From Morinoia aosen (taxonomy: Eukaryota > Arthropoda > Malacostraca > Amphipoda > Talitridae): a stretch of DNA of 64,000 nt. The DNA lies in assembly GCA_030386875.1 (NCBI GenBank), contig CM059575.1, forward strand, positions 48,638,859 through 48,702,858, read 5' to 3'. Positions 22,244-32,475 of the stretch are shown here, in pieces (within the stretch, counting starts at the first letter, position 1; every line of letters starts with the position of its first letter). Made by a program: the position numbers and the translations under genes. The notes beneath the pieces were generated by a model. The model was not told the DNA's origin. It worked only from the letters and a program-made list of their open reading frames with translations, and did no database searches.

Positions 22244-24568
22244 GTGATGGAAAATAAAAGAAAAAGAAAGTTTTTTACTGAATTAAGTGAAAGGCAGAAA
22301 AGGCGAAGGATTGCCGCCTGTTTAGAAAATTCAAACAGCGACATAGGTAGCTTTTCAGAAAGTCTCAACTCATTTTATCCAGCAAGATTTAAAACAATGT
22401 GCGGTGAATCAGACACAACGATTGATGATAATTCGAACAGCTCTTTGTCGATTTGTAGGAGTGGAGATGATGAAGATGTTGTGAGTAGCAGTTCCAAATC
22501 TGAGCCGGAATTTCAATGTATGGCGAATGCTTGTCCATTTGGCTATGAAAAAATTCCAAGAAAAACTAGCAAAGTGGTCTCGTGAAGAAAAAAATGTAAG
22601 CTCTGAATCAGTTACTAGATTGCTAACATCACTACGTAAAGATTTTCCCACGTTCCCATGCACGGCTAAAACTTTACATAAGAAAGCTGTGGACAGTGGA
22701 TCTTGTGATATGTTTGAAGTCAGTGACATGTGCAACGGAGAATATGTGCACTTTGATTGGGTGGGGAGCTTAAATAATTTTTTAGAAATAAATTTCCATT
22801 CTAATAGTGCATCTCAAATTAGTTTAGCGGTAAACATTGATGGCATTTCTTTGTTTAAGAATACTAATAAACTTACAGCATATGCAATCCTAGTGTCTGC
22901 TTTTTGATATCCAGCAAAAATAATTTGTGTAGGTATTCATTGTTCAAATAAAGTCTCCATGAAAGGAATGCCAAAACATGTATTTTGTTGCTACAGAAAT
23001 TTTTGAAAGATCTAGAAAATTTATCTGGGCAGTTAGAATTGAAGACAGACACATTTACACTCACTAGGTCCGTTTATCTGTGATGCACCAGCTCGCAGTG
23101 ACCTGAAAAACATCATTGGTTATTTTTGGTATAACAGTTGTGAAAGGTGTATGCAAACAGGTGTTTATAAAGGAGGTTATGTTTGCCTCTTGAAAAATAA
23201 TCAGCCAGAAAGATCTGATGAAAATTTTCTCAACCGTTCTGATCCAGCCCATCATCGACAAAATGTTTATGTGCTTGAAAGAATGCAGTATCCTATGATA
23301 ACAGGTTTTGTACTTGATTCCATGCACATATGTTTCCTTGGTGTACCAAAAAAAAATTGACTGTATTAAATCATCCAAAAAAAGGTATGAAAAGAGTTCA
23401 TTTCAACTATGCTGCCAAAAAAATTGATGATTACTGCAGTAAAATGTGCAAACACATACTCTGTGATTTCAATAGAAATTGTGAAGGTGGAATCTCCAAC
23501 CTATCTCGCTGGAATGCCAGTGAATTTCGAATATTTTTAATTTACACTGGGCTTGTTTTTCTTGCACAAAAAGAAATAGGACCTAATGAAATCTACGAAA
23601 ATTCAAAAAATATTTCTATTGCAATGAGAATTATTCTAAGTAACCATCAGTTTGTAGACTTGGACTTTGCAAAAGGTTTGTTAATACAATTTATTGAAGA
23701 GGCTATTCTTCTGTATGGATCATCTTTTGTAAGCTATAATGTACACTCTGTACAACATCTTGTTGAGGATTATGCCAGGTATGGAAATCTTGAAACTGTA
23801 AGTGCTTTAAAGTATGGCAATTATTTAGGAGCACATGTGAAAGGGGCTGTAAGATCGGGCTTCAAACCTCTTCAGCAAATTGCACAGCATAAAGTGAATG
23901 AAAACAAAGCAGAGAGTAAACTCTAACTCATGATGTGGTTCGTAACTCCACTTGTACTCCATGTACAACTGTGCTTCAAAAGTGAACATAGAAAAAAATT
24001 CAATTCGGAAATTTGTTTCAAGTCAACAGAGGAATTCTTGGCAGCAGAGATAATTGTGTGCTATTAAAAAAAACAGTCTAAAGCGGTAGTCAAAGATACT
24101 TCTAAAACTAAATCTACTATTGAATTAGTAATTCAAACATTCAAGCATCAGGAATCACTTTTCAGATACCCTATTGACTAGAGGGACGTAGGAATTTATA
24201 AGGTAAAGAAAAAGAACCACTTTCAATACCTAATGTTGAAAACATACAGTGCAAAATGATGCTTCTTCTCATGGAAAATTATTTTGTAGCTTTCAAGCTG
24301 CCACATAACAGAGCTTATATGAAGTATTATTTTCTTGAAAATTTAATACAACATGAAGAAATGTGCTGGTGTACAATTTACCAAAGACAGAACAAATGCT
24401 GTTGTGCCATGTTCTTGGCTTACTGAAGAAATAAGATTAAAGGAACATAACTGTTGCTGGTGGTCCCCTCGAAATCCATATAAACAATCAAAAAAGGAGC
24501 AACCACCAAAGACCTCCAAGTGGCAGCAGTACCAGTGCACTGTGCTCACAACCGCAAGTATAAATTAA
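22244..24568 (+). pseudogene. Frameshifted transposase of a CACTA-like/uncharacterised DDE family
   Basis: Successive open pieces in different frames make one protein. It begins with a basic then acidic N-terminus (MENKRKRKFFTELSERQKRR). Next comes WSREEKNVSSESVTRLLTSLRKDFPTFP (22560-22650), a helical block followed by an INIDG-like motif (AVNIDGISLFKN, about 22830). Then come GPFICDAPAR plus CERC and a basic loop (23064-23200), DSMHICFLGV (about 23320), and a long helical C-terminal part ending FKPLQQIAQHKVNENKAE (23330-23926). A tail with VVPCSWL and CWWSP lies at 24370-24470. This layout is what I recall from arthropod and cnidarian transposase-like proteins loosely related to CACTA (Transposase_21-type) enzymes. 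Frameshifts near 22560, 22910-23060, 23350 and 23930 kill it. Terminal repeats were not found. Confidence 0.6.
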
Positions 24569-25150
24569 ATTTGATCTATTTGAACGCCGCCTTGTATTTT
24601 ACATTAATTCCAGCTAGTGTTGCATAAAATACTAGTGTGCTAACTGCAATATGAATTTTAAAAGGCAACATAATGCATATTTTTGACCTAAGTGTTTTAA
24701 ATTCTTGTGTAATACGTTCCTTTCAGGTGTCACCCTAATAGCACATATATTATTCAAATACGTTAAAATTTGTGTGTTTTTATCTTTGTATGTTTAATCA
24801 AGTGGTCCAAACCTGGTGTTGAAGTTCAACTCAGTGCAAGCACCCTGTAGAGAAAATTAGTGGATAAAATAAAATATTTATTTCAAACAAAACTAAAATA
24901 AAATGTCAATTGAATTGGTTGTGAAATAGGTATCCTTAATTAACGTGAAATGAATGGGAAACACATGAGAAATTATTATTCATGTATTTCAAAAAAATTG
25001 TTATTCTTATCACTAATTTTCTTCATTCCCCAGCAACGCATGAACGCTGCAAAAACAAGTTGTATGGTATTACTGGGCCCTGAACTATTGAGTCTGAATT
25101 TGATGAGAGCAAAGCAACTTTTTTAGAGCCTCCTCAGTCTATATAGCCTT
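24569..25150. other. Non-coding stretch, nothing recognised
   Basis: AT-rich sequence between the transposase relic and the foldback element. Confidence 0.4.
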
Positions 25151-25201
25151 CACCCGAACGCGCTTGTGTCAAAAGCTTGCCTCTGCCCCCCTTCTATCAT
25201 G

Positions 25202-25290
25202 ATCACCTGTGCTGTATGCCAGATACCGCCAGATCTTGCATACACCTGCGATGCATGCCAGATAACGCCAGATACCGCCAATAACTACCG
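25202..25290. repeat. Short tandem motif of the foldback arms
   Basis: A motif of about 30 bp with the core TATCTGGCATGCA and GCAGGTG occurs twice here, once in the loop (about 26538-26567), and again at about 29926-30003 in inverse orientation. Its use at both the outer ends and the centre suggests a structural or protein-binding role, which is inference. Confidence 0.6.
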
Positions 25291-28200
25291 TATTGTGTTC
25301 TCTTATAACCCTTATACTGTATATTCTACATACAAAGTGTAAACGATAGTCGGATGTTTGGAAACACGTCTGGCATTTCAGAAATCTCACCAGCAGCCTC
25401 TGAAATATTGGCCACGAGATCTTCCTTACATTTCCATTCAAAACGTTTTTGCTGAAACCTTTTAATCGAACATCGCTAAAAGGAAATTTCATCGTAGTAA
25501 ACCCTCGTACTTTAGAAGTGTTCATAACGTAAATTCAAACTAACTATTGAGAGTAATTGTATCGTAAAATTTCATACTTTAATACAATTAACTGCTAATA
25601 TCTCGAAAACCCAAAAGTGTTCTGAAAACTTCATAGAAAAAATTGTTCATCTGGCCAATTCTGCTGGTAAAATTGTGTACCTCTTGTCGTAAAACATCCT
25701 GCACAAACTAGCATTATCTCCGTACAGTTAGCCAGCAGGTTGTAATTATATTAACTTAATATATCTGAACACGTCAATGATTTGCTTTAATCACAACCTT
25801 ATCAGAAACTTAAAAACGAAGGAAATTCCTATAAAATTTATCATCTTCACTCTGAAAACGTTTCAGAGTCCAGTTCCATCATCAGTTCAAACGAAAAACA
25901 AAAGAATTGCGTCTGAAATATAAGATCAAAGTAAAATGGATTGTAGGTACTGCAAATATATCATGTAAGTAAAAATACAAAGTATGAGACGGACAAAAAC
26001 AAAGAATAAAATACAGAAGCACAAAAAGAATACATCTGACACATAAGTATGAAATTAAATTAGGCTGGTTCTGACGAGGAATCTACCTATTCACTATTTG
26101 CAAAAGGTACGAGCTGTCCATATTGTTCAAATGAGGGTTTCGCTTGAAGATATGCAGGGATTCTTAAAATTTTGAGGTCATGCGGGGTTGAAACTGAGTC
26201 TAAAATTTTGAAATTGGCAGGAGATATAGGAACATTGCATTATTAACTTAATTATGTAATAACTAGGTAACGACATCTTTTTGAATATAAATATTGTTCA
26301 CTTTGCTTGACGACGAACTATTGTGAGACAAAACGAACAGTCTTAAAACGTGCGTGTACAGCTGATACCTAGTACAGTATTTATATTCCCGCAAAAGAAT
26401 GAGATACTAATGCAAGTCTCAAAACTTATGACGAAAATTACGACAGCAAAATATAATTGTGAAAATCGTCATATTTTTGTCTTTTTATTCAAATAAACAT
26501 GTAGTTTCGATACAGAATGATCTATAGAAAATAGCGGTATCTGGCATGCATTGCAGGTGAATGCAAGACCGATATTTTCTACAGATCATTCTCTGTTTAT
26601 GTTTATACATGTTTATTTGGATAAAAAGACAAAAATATTACGAAATTTACAATTATATATTGCTGTCGTAATTTTCGTCATTAGTTTTGAGAATTTCATT
26701 GGTATTTCATTCTTTTACGGGAATATAAATACCAGATATCAACTGAACACGCACGTTTAAAGACTGTTCGTTTTGTCTCACAATAGTTCGTCGTCAAGCA
26801 AAGTGAACAATATTTATATTAAAAAAGCTGTCGTTACTTAGTTATATCATAATTAAGTTAATAATGCAATGTTCCCATATCTCCTGCCAATTTCAAAATT
26901 TTAGACTCATCTTCAACCCCGCATTACCTCAAAATTTTAAGAGTCCCTGCATATCTTCAAGCGAAACCCTCATTTGAACAATATGGACAGCTCGTACCTT
27001 GTGCAAATAGTGAATAGGTAGATTCCTCGTCAGAACCAGCCTAATTTCATTTCATACTTATGTGTCACATTTATTCTTTTTGTGCTTCTGTATTTTATTC
27101 TTTGTTTTTGTCAGTCTCATACTTTGTATTTTTACTTACATGATATATTTGCAGTACCTACAATCCATTTCACTTTGATCTTATATTTCAGACGTAATTC
27201 TTTTGTTTTTCGTTTGAACTGATGATGGAACTGGACTCCGAAACGTTTTTAGAATGAAGATGATAAATTTTATCGGAATTTCCTTCGTTTTTAAGTTTCT
27301 GATAAGGTTGTGATGAAAGCAAATCATTGACGTGTTCAGATATATTAAGTTAATATAATTACAACCTGCTGGCTAACGTACGGAGATAATGCTAGTTTGT
27401 GCAGGATGTTTTACGACAAGAGGTACACAATTTTACCAGCAGAATTGGCCAGATGAACAATTTTTTCTATGAAGTTTTCAGAACACTTTTGGGTTTTCGA
27501 GATATTAGCAGTTAATTGTTTTAAAGTATGAAATTTTACGATACAAATACTCTCAATATTTAGTTTGAATTTACGTTATAAACACTTCTAATGTACGAGG
27601 GTGTACTACGATGAAATTTCCTTTTAGCGATGTTCGATTAAAAGGTTTCAGCAAAAACGTTTTGAATGGAAATGTATAGTAGTGTGCTACTATTTTGAAT
27701 CGTTTATTATTGTTAGTTGCGTTGTGCTATAAGTGCTTAAGTAGAGATTCCTGTGTACCCTGGAGAGTAACATCCATGATCGACCTGTTACGCGCAATAG
27801 CGAGAGCATGTGGAAGGCTTCAGAAGATAGGTTGAAAAGATCTTTGAATTTTGGAGCCTGTAGAGGACGGCGTGACTAGCTCTGTACTGATCCGTGCATA
27901 CTTTTTTCCCGTGTCTACGTTGTGCGTGATATGGTGGGTCTGAGCATGGACAAGTTAATAAAGGCTAACGTCCGGTGCTAGATGACTCTGCCGTAAGATA
28001 GTCACCGATGTATAAAGCAGGATTGTATAGTGTCATGTAGCATAGTCATGCCGACCGGTGTTATCGTAAGTGGTATGTTTTGAAGTGCAATGTCCTGTCT
28101 GCTGGATGTCAATAAAACTTAAGTTTCATATTTCGGTGTTTTTATGAAGGCCGGTTTGAGAATAGCGCCACGAGATTGGGTCGGAAAATTAACAGGAATT

Positions 28201-28336
28201 GGGGCACGTTGTCAAGAGAAGTTCGGTCGTAATTTGTGCTCAGGTGTGATTTATCAAACCTGTTGGTCGGCGACTGTACCGAAGCCTGGGACGTCTCTGG
28301 AGTTTGTTGGCTGAGTCGAGCCTTGGATGCTCCCGG

Positions 28337-29609
28337 CAGTGTTGCCAGATGCAGGGAAATTTCCCTGCTTTAGGGAAATTTTGGGTCCCAAAGGGAAAAA
28401 CTTCAAAAACCGTATGAAAAACCGTATGAAATTTTACTACGCGGCTTCATTTTCATGTAACATTATATGCAAGTGATTTGCTACTTGGCATTTTGTGCTA
28501 AGCTACTTTGTATTTATAGTTTTTAACGCTTGTCGGACATGTTCGAACTTTGATACACGTATTGTACACGTACATACTGACTAGGAACAATCAGAGGCGC
28601 CAATGCATCGCAACCGCGCAGCGTCAGTTCAACTTCACGCGGTTCACGCTCCATTCACAGAGTCGCAGATCCTAATCATCACAGTTGCATTAGTCATTGT
28701 AATTGTAGCGAGAGGAAATTGAAGAGACGTGCTTCAGCATTACTGAAATTTTTGAAGTGAATTAACGTTATGTGTAAAGCAGTGAAATGAAACCCCACAA
28801 TCAAAAGTAAGACGTTAACGTTTAATTCATATTCAAAAGACCTAGAGTTGGAGGAAACTGAAATGAAATTCAAAGGGTGGCTCAGTAAAAATAAAAAAGG
28901 AGCAGAATATTTTCAATGTAAAATATGTGATATAAATAGATGGAAAAGCTGGCAGATCAGAGATTGAAAACCATACGAAAAGGACAAATAAAAAAATGTA
29001 CAAACTAGAAAAAAACAACAAGAAGCTCTTTGGATATGCACAACGGCAGTAAACGAAGAAAAAATAGGCAAGTAGAATAAGGTGAAATTAGATTTGTTGC
29101 ATTCCTATATGAGCATAATCATCCGCAACCTATTGTTGAACATTTAGTTCCAGTTGTGAAAGCAGCTTGTCGTGATTCAGAGATTGCGAAAGGCTTCAAA
29201 TGTGGTAGAACTAAGTGTATTGCAATTGTAAAGAATGTTTTAAGAGGCGAAATGAGTGATAATATTTATGAGCTCTTGAAGAATCATTATTTTTTTCACT
29301 GATAACCGATGAATAAACATATAACGAAGTACAAAGTATTTAGCATTGGTGGCAAGGGTTGTTACAAATGATGTTGTTAAAGATCCATTTTCGACTATCA
29401 TTCCACTCATTAGTGCTACAACGACATGTTTGCATGGAAAAATAAAAGAGATATTCACTGAAATAGGTACACTCTATAAAAGGAATAGGATTCTATGTAT
29501 GTACGTATGTGCGTTTGAAGAGTTTACAAAACAGGGAAATTTTTAGTCAAAAAAGGGAAATTTAGAGTCTAAAACAGGGAAATTTAGGTTAGACCATCTG
29601 GCAACCCTG
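28337..29609 (+). mobile_element. hAT element 2 (1.27 kb, deletion derivative)
   Basis: The ends CAGTGTTGCCAGATG and, in reverse complement, CAGGGTTGCCAGATG are classic hAT inverted repeats. The flanks are a perfect 8-bp duplication, GCTCCCGG (28329-28336 and 29610-29617). Repeated GGGAAATTT motifs cluster inside both ends. It contains a broken transposase. Confidence 0.9.
28830..29460 (+). pseudogene. hAT transposase fragment in hAT element 2
   Basis: The first piece (about 28856-28960) reads EETEMKFKGWLSKNKKGAEY then FQCKICD, the start of a BED-like zinc finger. After stops, 29090-29300 reads FVAFLYEHNHPQPIVEHLVP and then DSEIAKGFKCGRTK, followed by NIYELLKNHYFF. That is the region before the first catalytic aspartate of this hAT group. 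29346-29460 continues with VVTNDVVKDPFSTIIPLISA in another frame. The RNase H-like core after that and the C-terminal dimerisation region are absent. It is the same general hAT type as the 5029-5545 fragment. Confidence 0.75.
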
Positions 29610-30054
29610 GCTCCCGGGATAGGTTGGTAGGGAAAGACGGATCCTTGAGTGTATTGGAAATAGGGTAGCAGCGCTACACCCGTGCTTAACGTTGGCTAGG
29701 CTGGTGAAGTGGTGGTCGCGCAGCCCAGGGTTAATAGAAAATTCCACGACCCCGACTGCCAGACCTACCACAAATGTAAGGAAGATCTCGTGGCCAAAAT
29801 TTCAGAGGCTGCTTGTGAGATTTCTGAAATGCCAGACGTGTTTCCTAATATCCGACTATCGTTTACACTTTGTATGTAGAATATACAGTATAAGGGAAAT
29901 AAGAGAACACAATACGGTAGTTATTGGCGGTATCTGGCGTTATCTGGCATGCATAGCAGGTGTATGCAAGATCTGGCGGTATCTGGCATGCAGCACAGGT
30001 GATCATGATAGAAGGGGGACAGAGGCAAGCTTATGACACGAGCGCCACCCGGAC

Positions 30055-30596
30055 GCGCTAGTGTCAACAGCTGGGTGATGCGCCAGATTTGGACGCCGCC
30101 CACCCCTCTCCCTCCACCTCCATGTTGCTTCTAAAAGTTGCCATTCGCGCCAATTATTTAACTATGTAGTATTACTGAGGTTTATTAACCTAGCTGTTCG
30201 TTATTCAGTTATTATTAATAACTGCATTATAAACACTACAAGTAATTAGTAAGTGGATAGTACACCGGAAAACCAAAGTTCACCTGCATTAAATCATTAT
30301 AATAAATTATGACAACGACCACTGGTGTTTTGCCATTCGACCCTCCATCTCGGCACTCAAAAATAGGCATTTTTAAACTTTTTCAACTTAACCTTAAACT
30401 AACTGAACTTGGCCTAACCTAACCCAACCTTACCTAACTTAACCAACCTACTTAACCTAACTTAAGTTAACTTAACCTACCCTAAATTACCCTAACCTAA
30501 CATTTCTGTAGATCTGGCGCCATTGGCGTCTGTGCTGCATGGGTGGTGGGTGGGGGTGGTAGAGTGGGGGCATCTGCCAGCTGTTGACTCTTGCGC
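30055..30596. mobile_element. Short inverted-repeat element abutting the foldback
   Basis: The ends GCGCTAGTGTCAACAGCTG and, in reverse complement, GCGCAAGAGTCAACAGCTG match at 17 of 19. The flanks are CACCCGGAC (30046-30054, shared with the foldback, and 30597-30605). The ends resemble those of the foldback, so this is probably a small relative. No coding capacity. Confidence 0.75.
30405..30505. repeat. Degenerate CCTAA/TTAACC-rich tract
   Basis: About 100 bp consist of variants of CCTAAC, TTAACC and AACTTAACC. The unit resembles the insect telomere repeat (CCTAA) but is very irregular and sits inside a transposable element. Confidence 0.5.
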
Positions 30597-30605
30597 CACC
30601 CGGAC

Positions 30606-31391
30606 AGCAGAACGAGTCATATCTCGACCAAAGTAGGTCTTATTTCTACTTAGGATGATATGTTAATTTAAACTCTCCTTTCCTAATCAATGATGAAACT
30701 AGAGAGGACTAATGTTAGACAGTCTAGTATAAAAGCTTACACGACAATTCTGGGCACAAATGTGCTCCCTCACTCATAGCAAGGCTTGTCAGGAAAGAAG
30801 TTTATATAAGAACTTAATTGATGATGGAGGTTTCAAGCGCAGAAGAAAATGAAATCAGTGAACCAAAAAAAGGTTCTGGGTAAAACCAAAAATCTGTTCT
30901 ATATCAAGAAAAGGAGGCTCACCTAGCAATTTACTTGGATCTTCTTCACTTTTTCTGCCAGGGAACATTTGTAGGGCAAATATGCAGAGTGTCCTAACCC
31001 ACAAATCAGACGTCAAAACTGGAGAGTGTATTAACTGATAATTTCACCTCATAACGGCGTAGATGTCTTTCAGGCAGAGTGGCCTAGTTCCTAGTTCAGT
31101 TCCTAGTTAGTAACTTGCCTAGGAACAGCCAGTTCAGCAGCCCTGCGATAAACACCACGCCTCTAACTTGAGTGTCCTAAAATTCTGTGTTTTGTGGATT
31201 AGTACACTGCAAGTTTACCCTTCATTTCGTCCCATAAATACAATGGTTTTATCCCTCTCAAAGAATTTTGAGTTATACTACCGATCCTAAATATTTGTCC
31301 GTAATTTTTTATCCGATTGCTGGTTTTTATAAAACAACTGAGTAGAATATCACTTCTCACTGCTAAATGGTGTACTTTACTCTATTTACAG
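30606..31391. other. Spacer holding an old SINE fragment
   Basis: At about 30770-30975, on the minus strand, lies a strongly diverged SINE fragment (GTGAACCAAAAAAAGG, a GGAGGCTCACCTAGC-like block). Nothing else is recognised before the exon at 31392. Confidence 0.4.
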
Positions 31392-31600
31392 TCATTGCAG
31401 CTGCAAGAAAATAATGGAAGTATTCAAGAAATTGGAAGGAAAAGTAGACAAGCTGACAGGGAAAGTGGACAAGCTAACAAAAATCACTTTCAAGAATGAT
31501 GAAGCCCCCCAAAAAAACACCCGTGGGTTCTGTCGCACTGATGCCCCCAGCAGCAAACAATCTTGAGGAGCTAACAATCTTGGCCAGGCACCCACAACTG
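31392..31600 (+). CDS. Exon of host-like DUF4806-type gene (coiled-coil part)
   Basis: The exon follows an acceptor (CTCTATTTACAG) and ends at a strong donor (CAACTG then GTAAGT at 31601). It reads KKIMEVFKKLEGKVDKLTGK then VDKLTKITFKNDEAP, an amphipathic coiled-coil-like stretch, then after a shift PVGSVALMPPAANNLEELTI and LARHPQL. Proteins with a C-terminal DUF4806 domain often have a coiled coil followed by a proline-rich linker and an acidic helix in this order. The two halves are in different frames, and the shift falls in a run of C then A (31506-31518). It could be a sequencing error or real inactivation. The connection to the next exon is not certain because phases do not match directly, so an exon may be missing. 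Confidence 0.45.
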
Positions 31601-32475
31601 GTAAGTTATCTACTTGAAGAAACAATTGTATCCCTTAATTTTTAGGAAACAATAGAACTATTGGGACCTTCTAATTGTGTTTTGGCTTGTATGTATATGC
31701 GAAAGCTTATTCCTTCTATTGAGAATGAGTTACTGTGAAATGAACACAGTAAATGTCACAGGTCAATTTCAAACGTCGCCTTCTGGTTTGTCTCTCAGCT
31801 GGACAACGTTATATATCACTGGTTTGCTTGTGTAGTCTAGACACACTATTTTAATTAAACTTCAATTTTACTGAATGATTTTTTATTTTTTGGAATAAGA
31901 TCGAATGACTTGGATGAGAATGCCTGGTTTGTGATGGATGTTGTTTAGGTAGAGCTATATTCTTGGGTTTGTCAGGTTAAAGGGTAGAATTGAAGATGAA
32001 CAAATAAGCAAAGAGGGGGAAGGTAATAGAAAGATGGAAAACATTAGAAACAATGTATGTTGAGGCAAATGACTGGTGGTAGAAATGAAGCTCATGCTAG
32101 GAATTGAGTGAAACATAGTTAACTATATACCATAGTTTACTGTGAGGTGAGAAAATATGTGAGAGAAATTAATTTAAATGAGGATTATTTTGATGGAGAG
32201 TCGGATCACCATATAAAGTTGTCAACTGGTACTGAAGAATTTGGTACAGACGAGTAATGTTAAAGGATTGAAATTCATCAATCTAGCAAGAATTCAGTTT
32301 CAAATTGAAATGATGTTTATGAAATACATAGGTATGGAAGTCTAAGGAATGTGAACAATGAAATATCAAAGCGTTGAATTTACAGTCCAAATCATGCAAA
32401 AATTGAAATGTAGAAATAATTCAACTAGAATGATGTGTAGTGCTTTCCTCTATTGTAAGTTATTTCCCCTGAAGT

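Larger units (their letters stand above)
27677..29771. mobile_element. Insertion in the foldback arm, possibly a solo LTR carrying a hAT
   Basis: Compared with the opposite arm, about 2.1 kb is inserted here. It is flanked by AAATGTA (27670-27676 and 29772-29778), giving a 5-7 bp duplication. Without the nested hAT the insert is about 0.82 kb. It has no coding capacity and a poly(A) signal (AATAAA near 28108), which fits a solo LTR. The ends do not read clearly as TG...CA, so the class is uncertain. Confidence 0.5.
25160..30045. mobile_element. Foldback/MULE-like element with about 1.38-kb inverted arms
   Basis: The ends are GCGCTTGTGTC and, in reverse complement, GCGCTCGTGTC. They are flanked by a 9-bp duplication, CACCCGAAC (25151-25159) and CACCCGGAC (30046-30054), one mismatch. 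The left arm (25160 to about 26535) is the reverse complement of the right arm, which is in two pieces (about 26568-27676 and 29779-30045). The pieces add up to the same length as the left arm, about 1376 bp. The loop is about 30 bp. Nine-bp duplications and long inverted arms are features of Foldback and Mutator-like elements. No transposase is encoded; the 118-codon and 114-codon open frames at 25169-25525 and 29692-30036 are the same arm sequence read twice. Confidence 0.8.

Noticed and set aside
25169..25525. 118-codon frame as a protein shared with 29692-30036
   Set aside because: The two frames are the inverted arms of the foldback element. Identity is at the DNA level and runs past both frame ends.
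30405..30505. True telomere repeat
   Set aside because: The units are irregular and the tract lies within an inverted-repeat element flanked by a 9-bp duplication.
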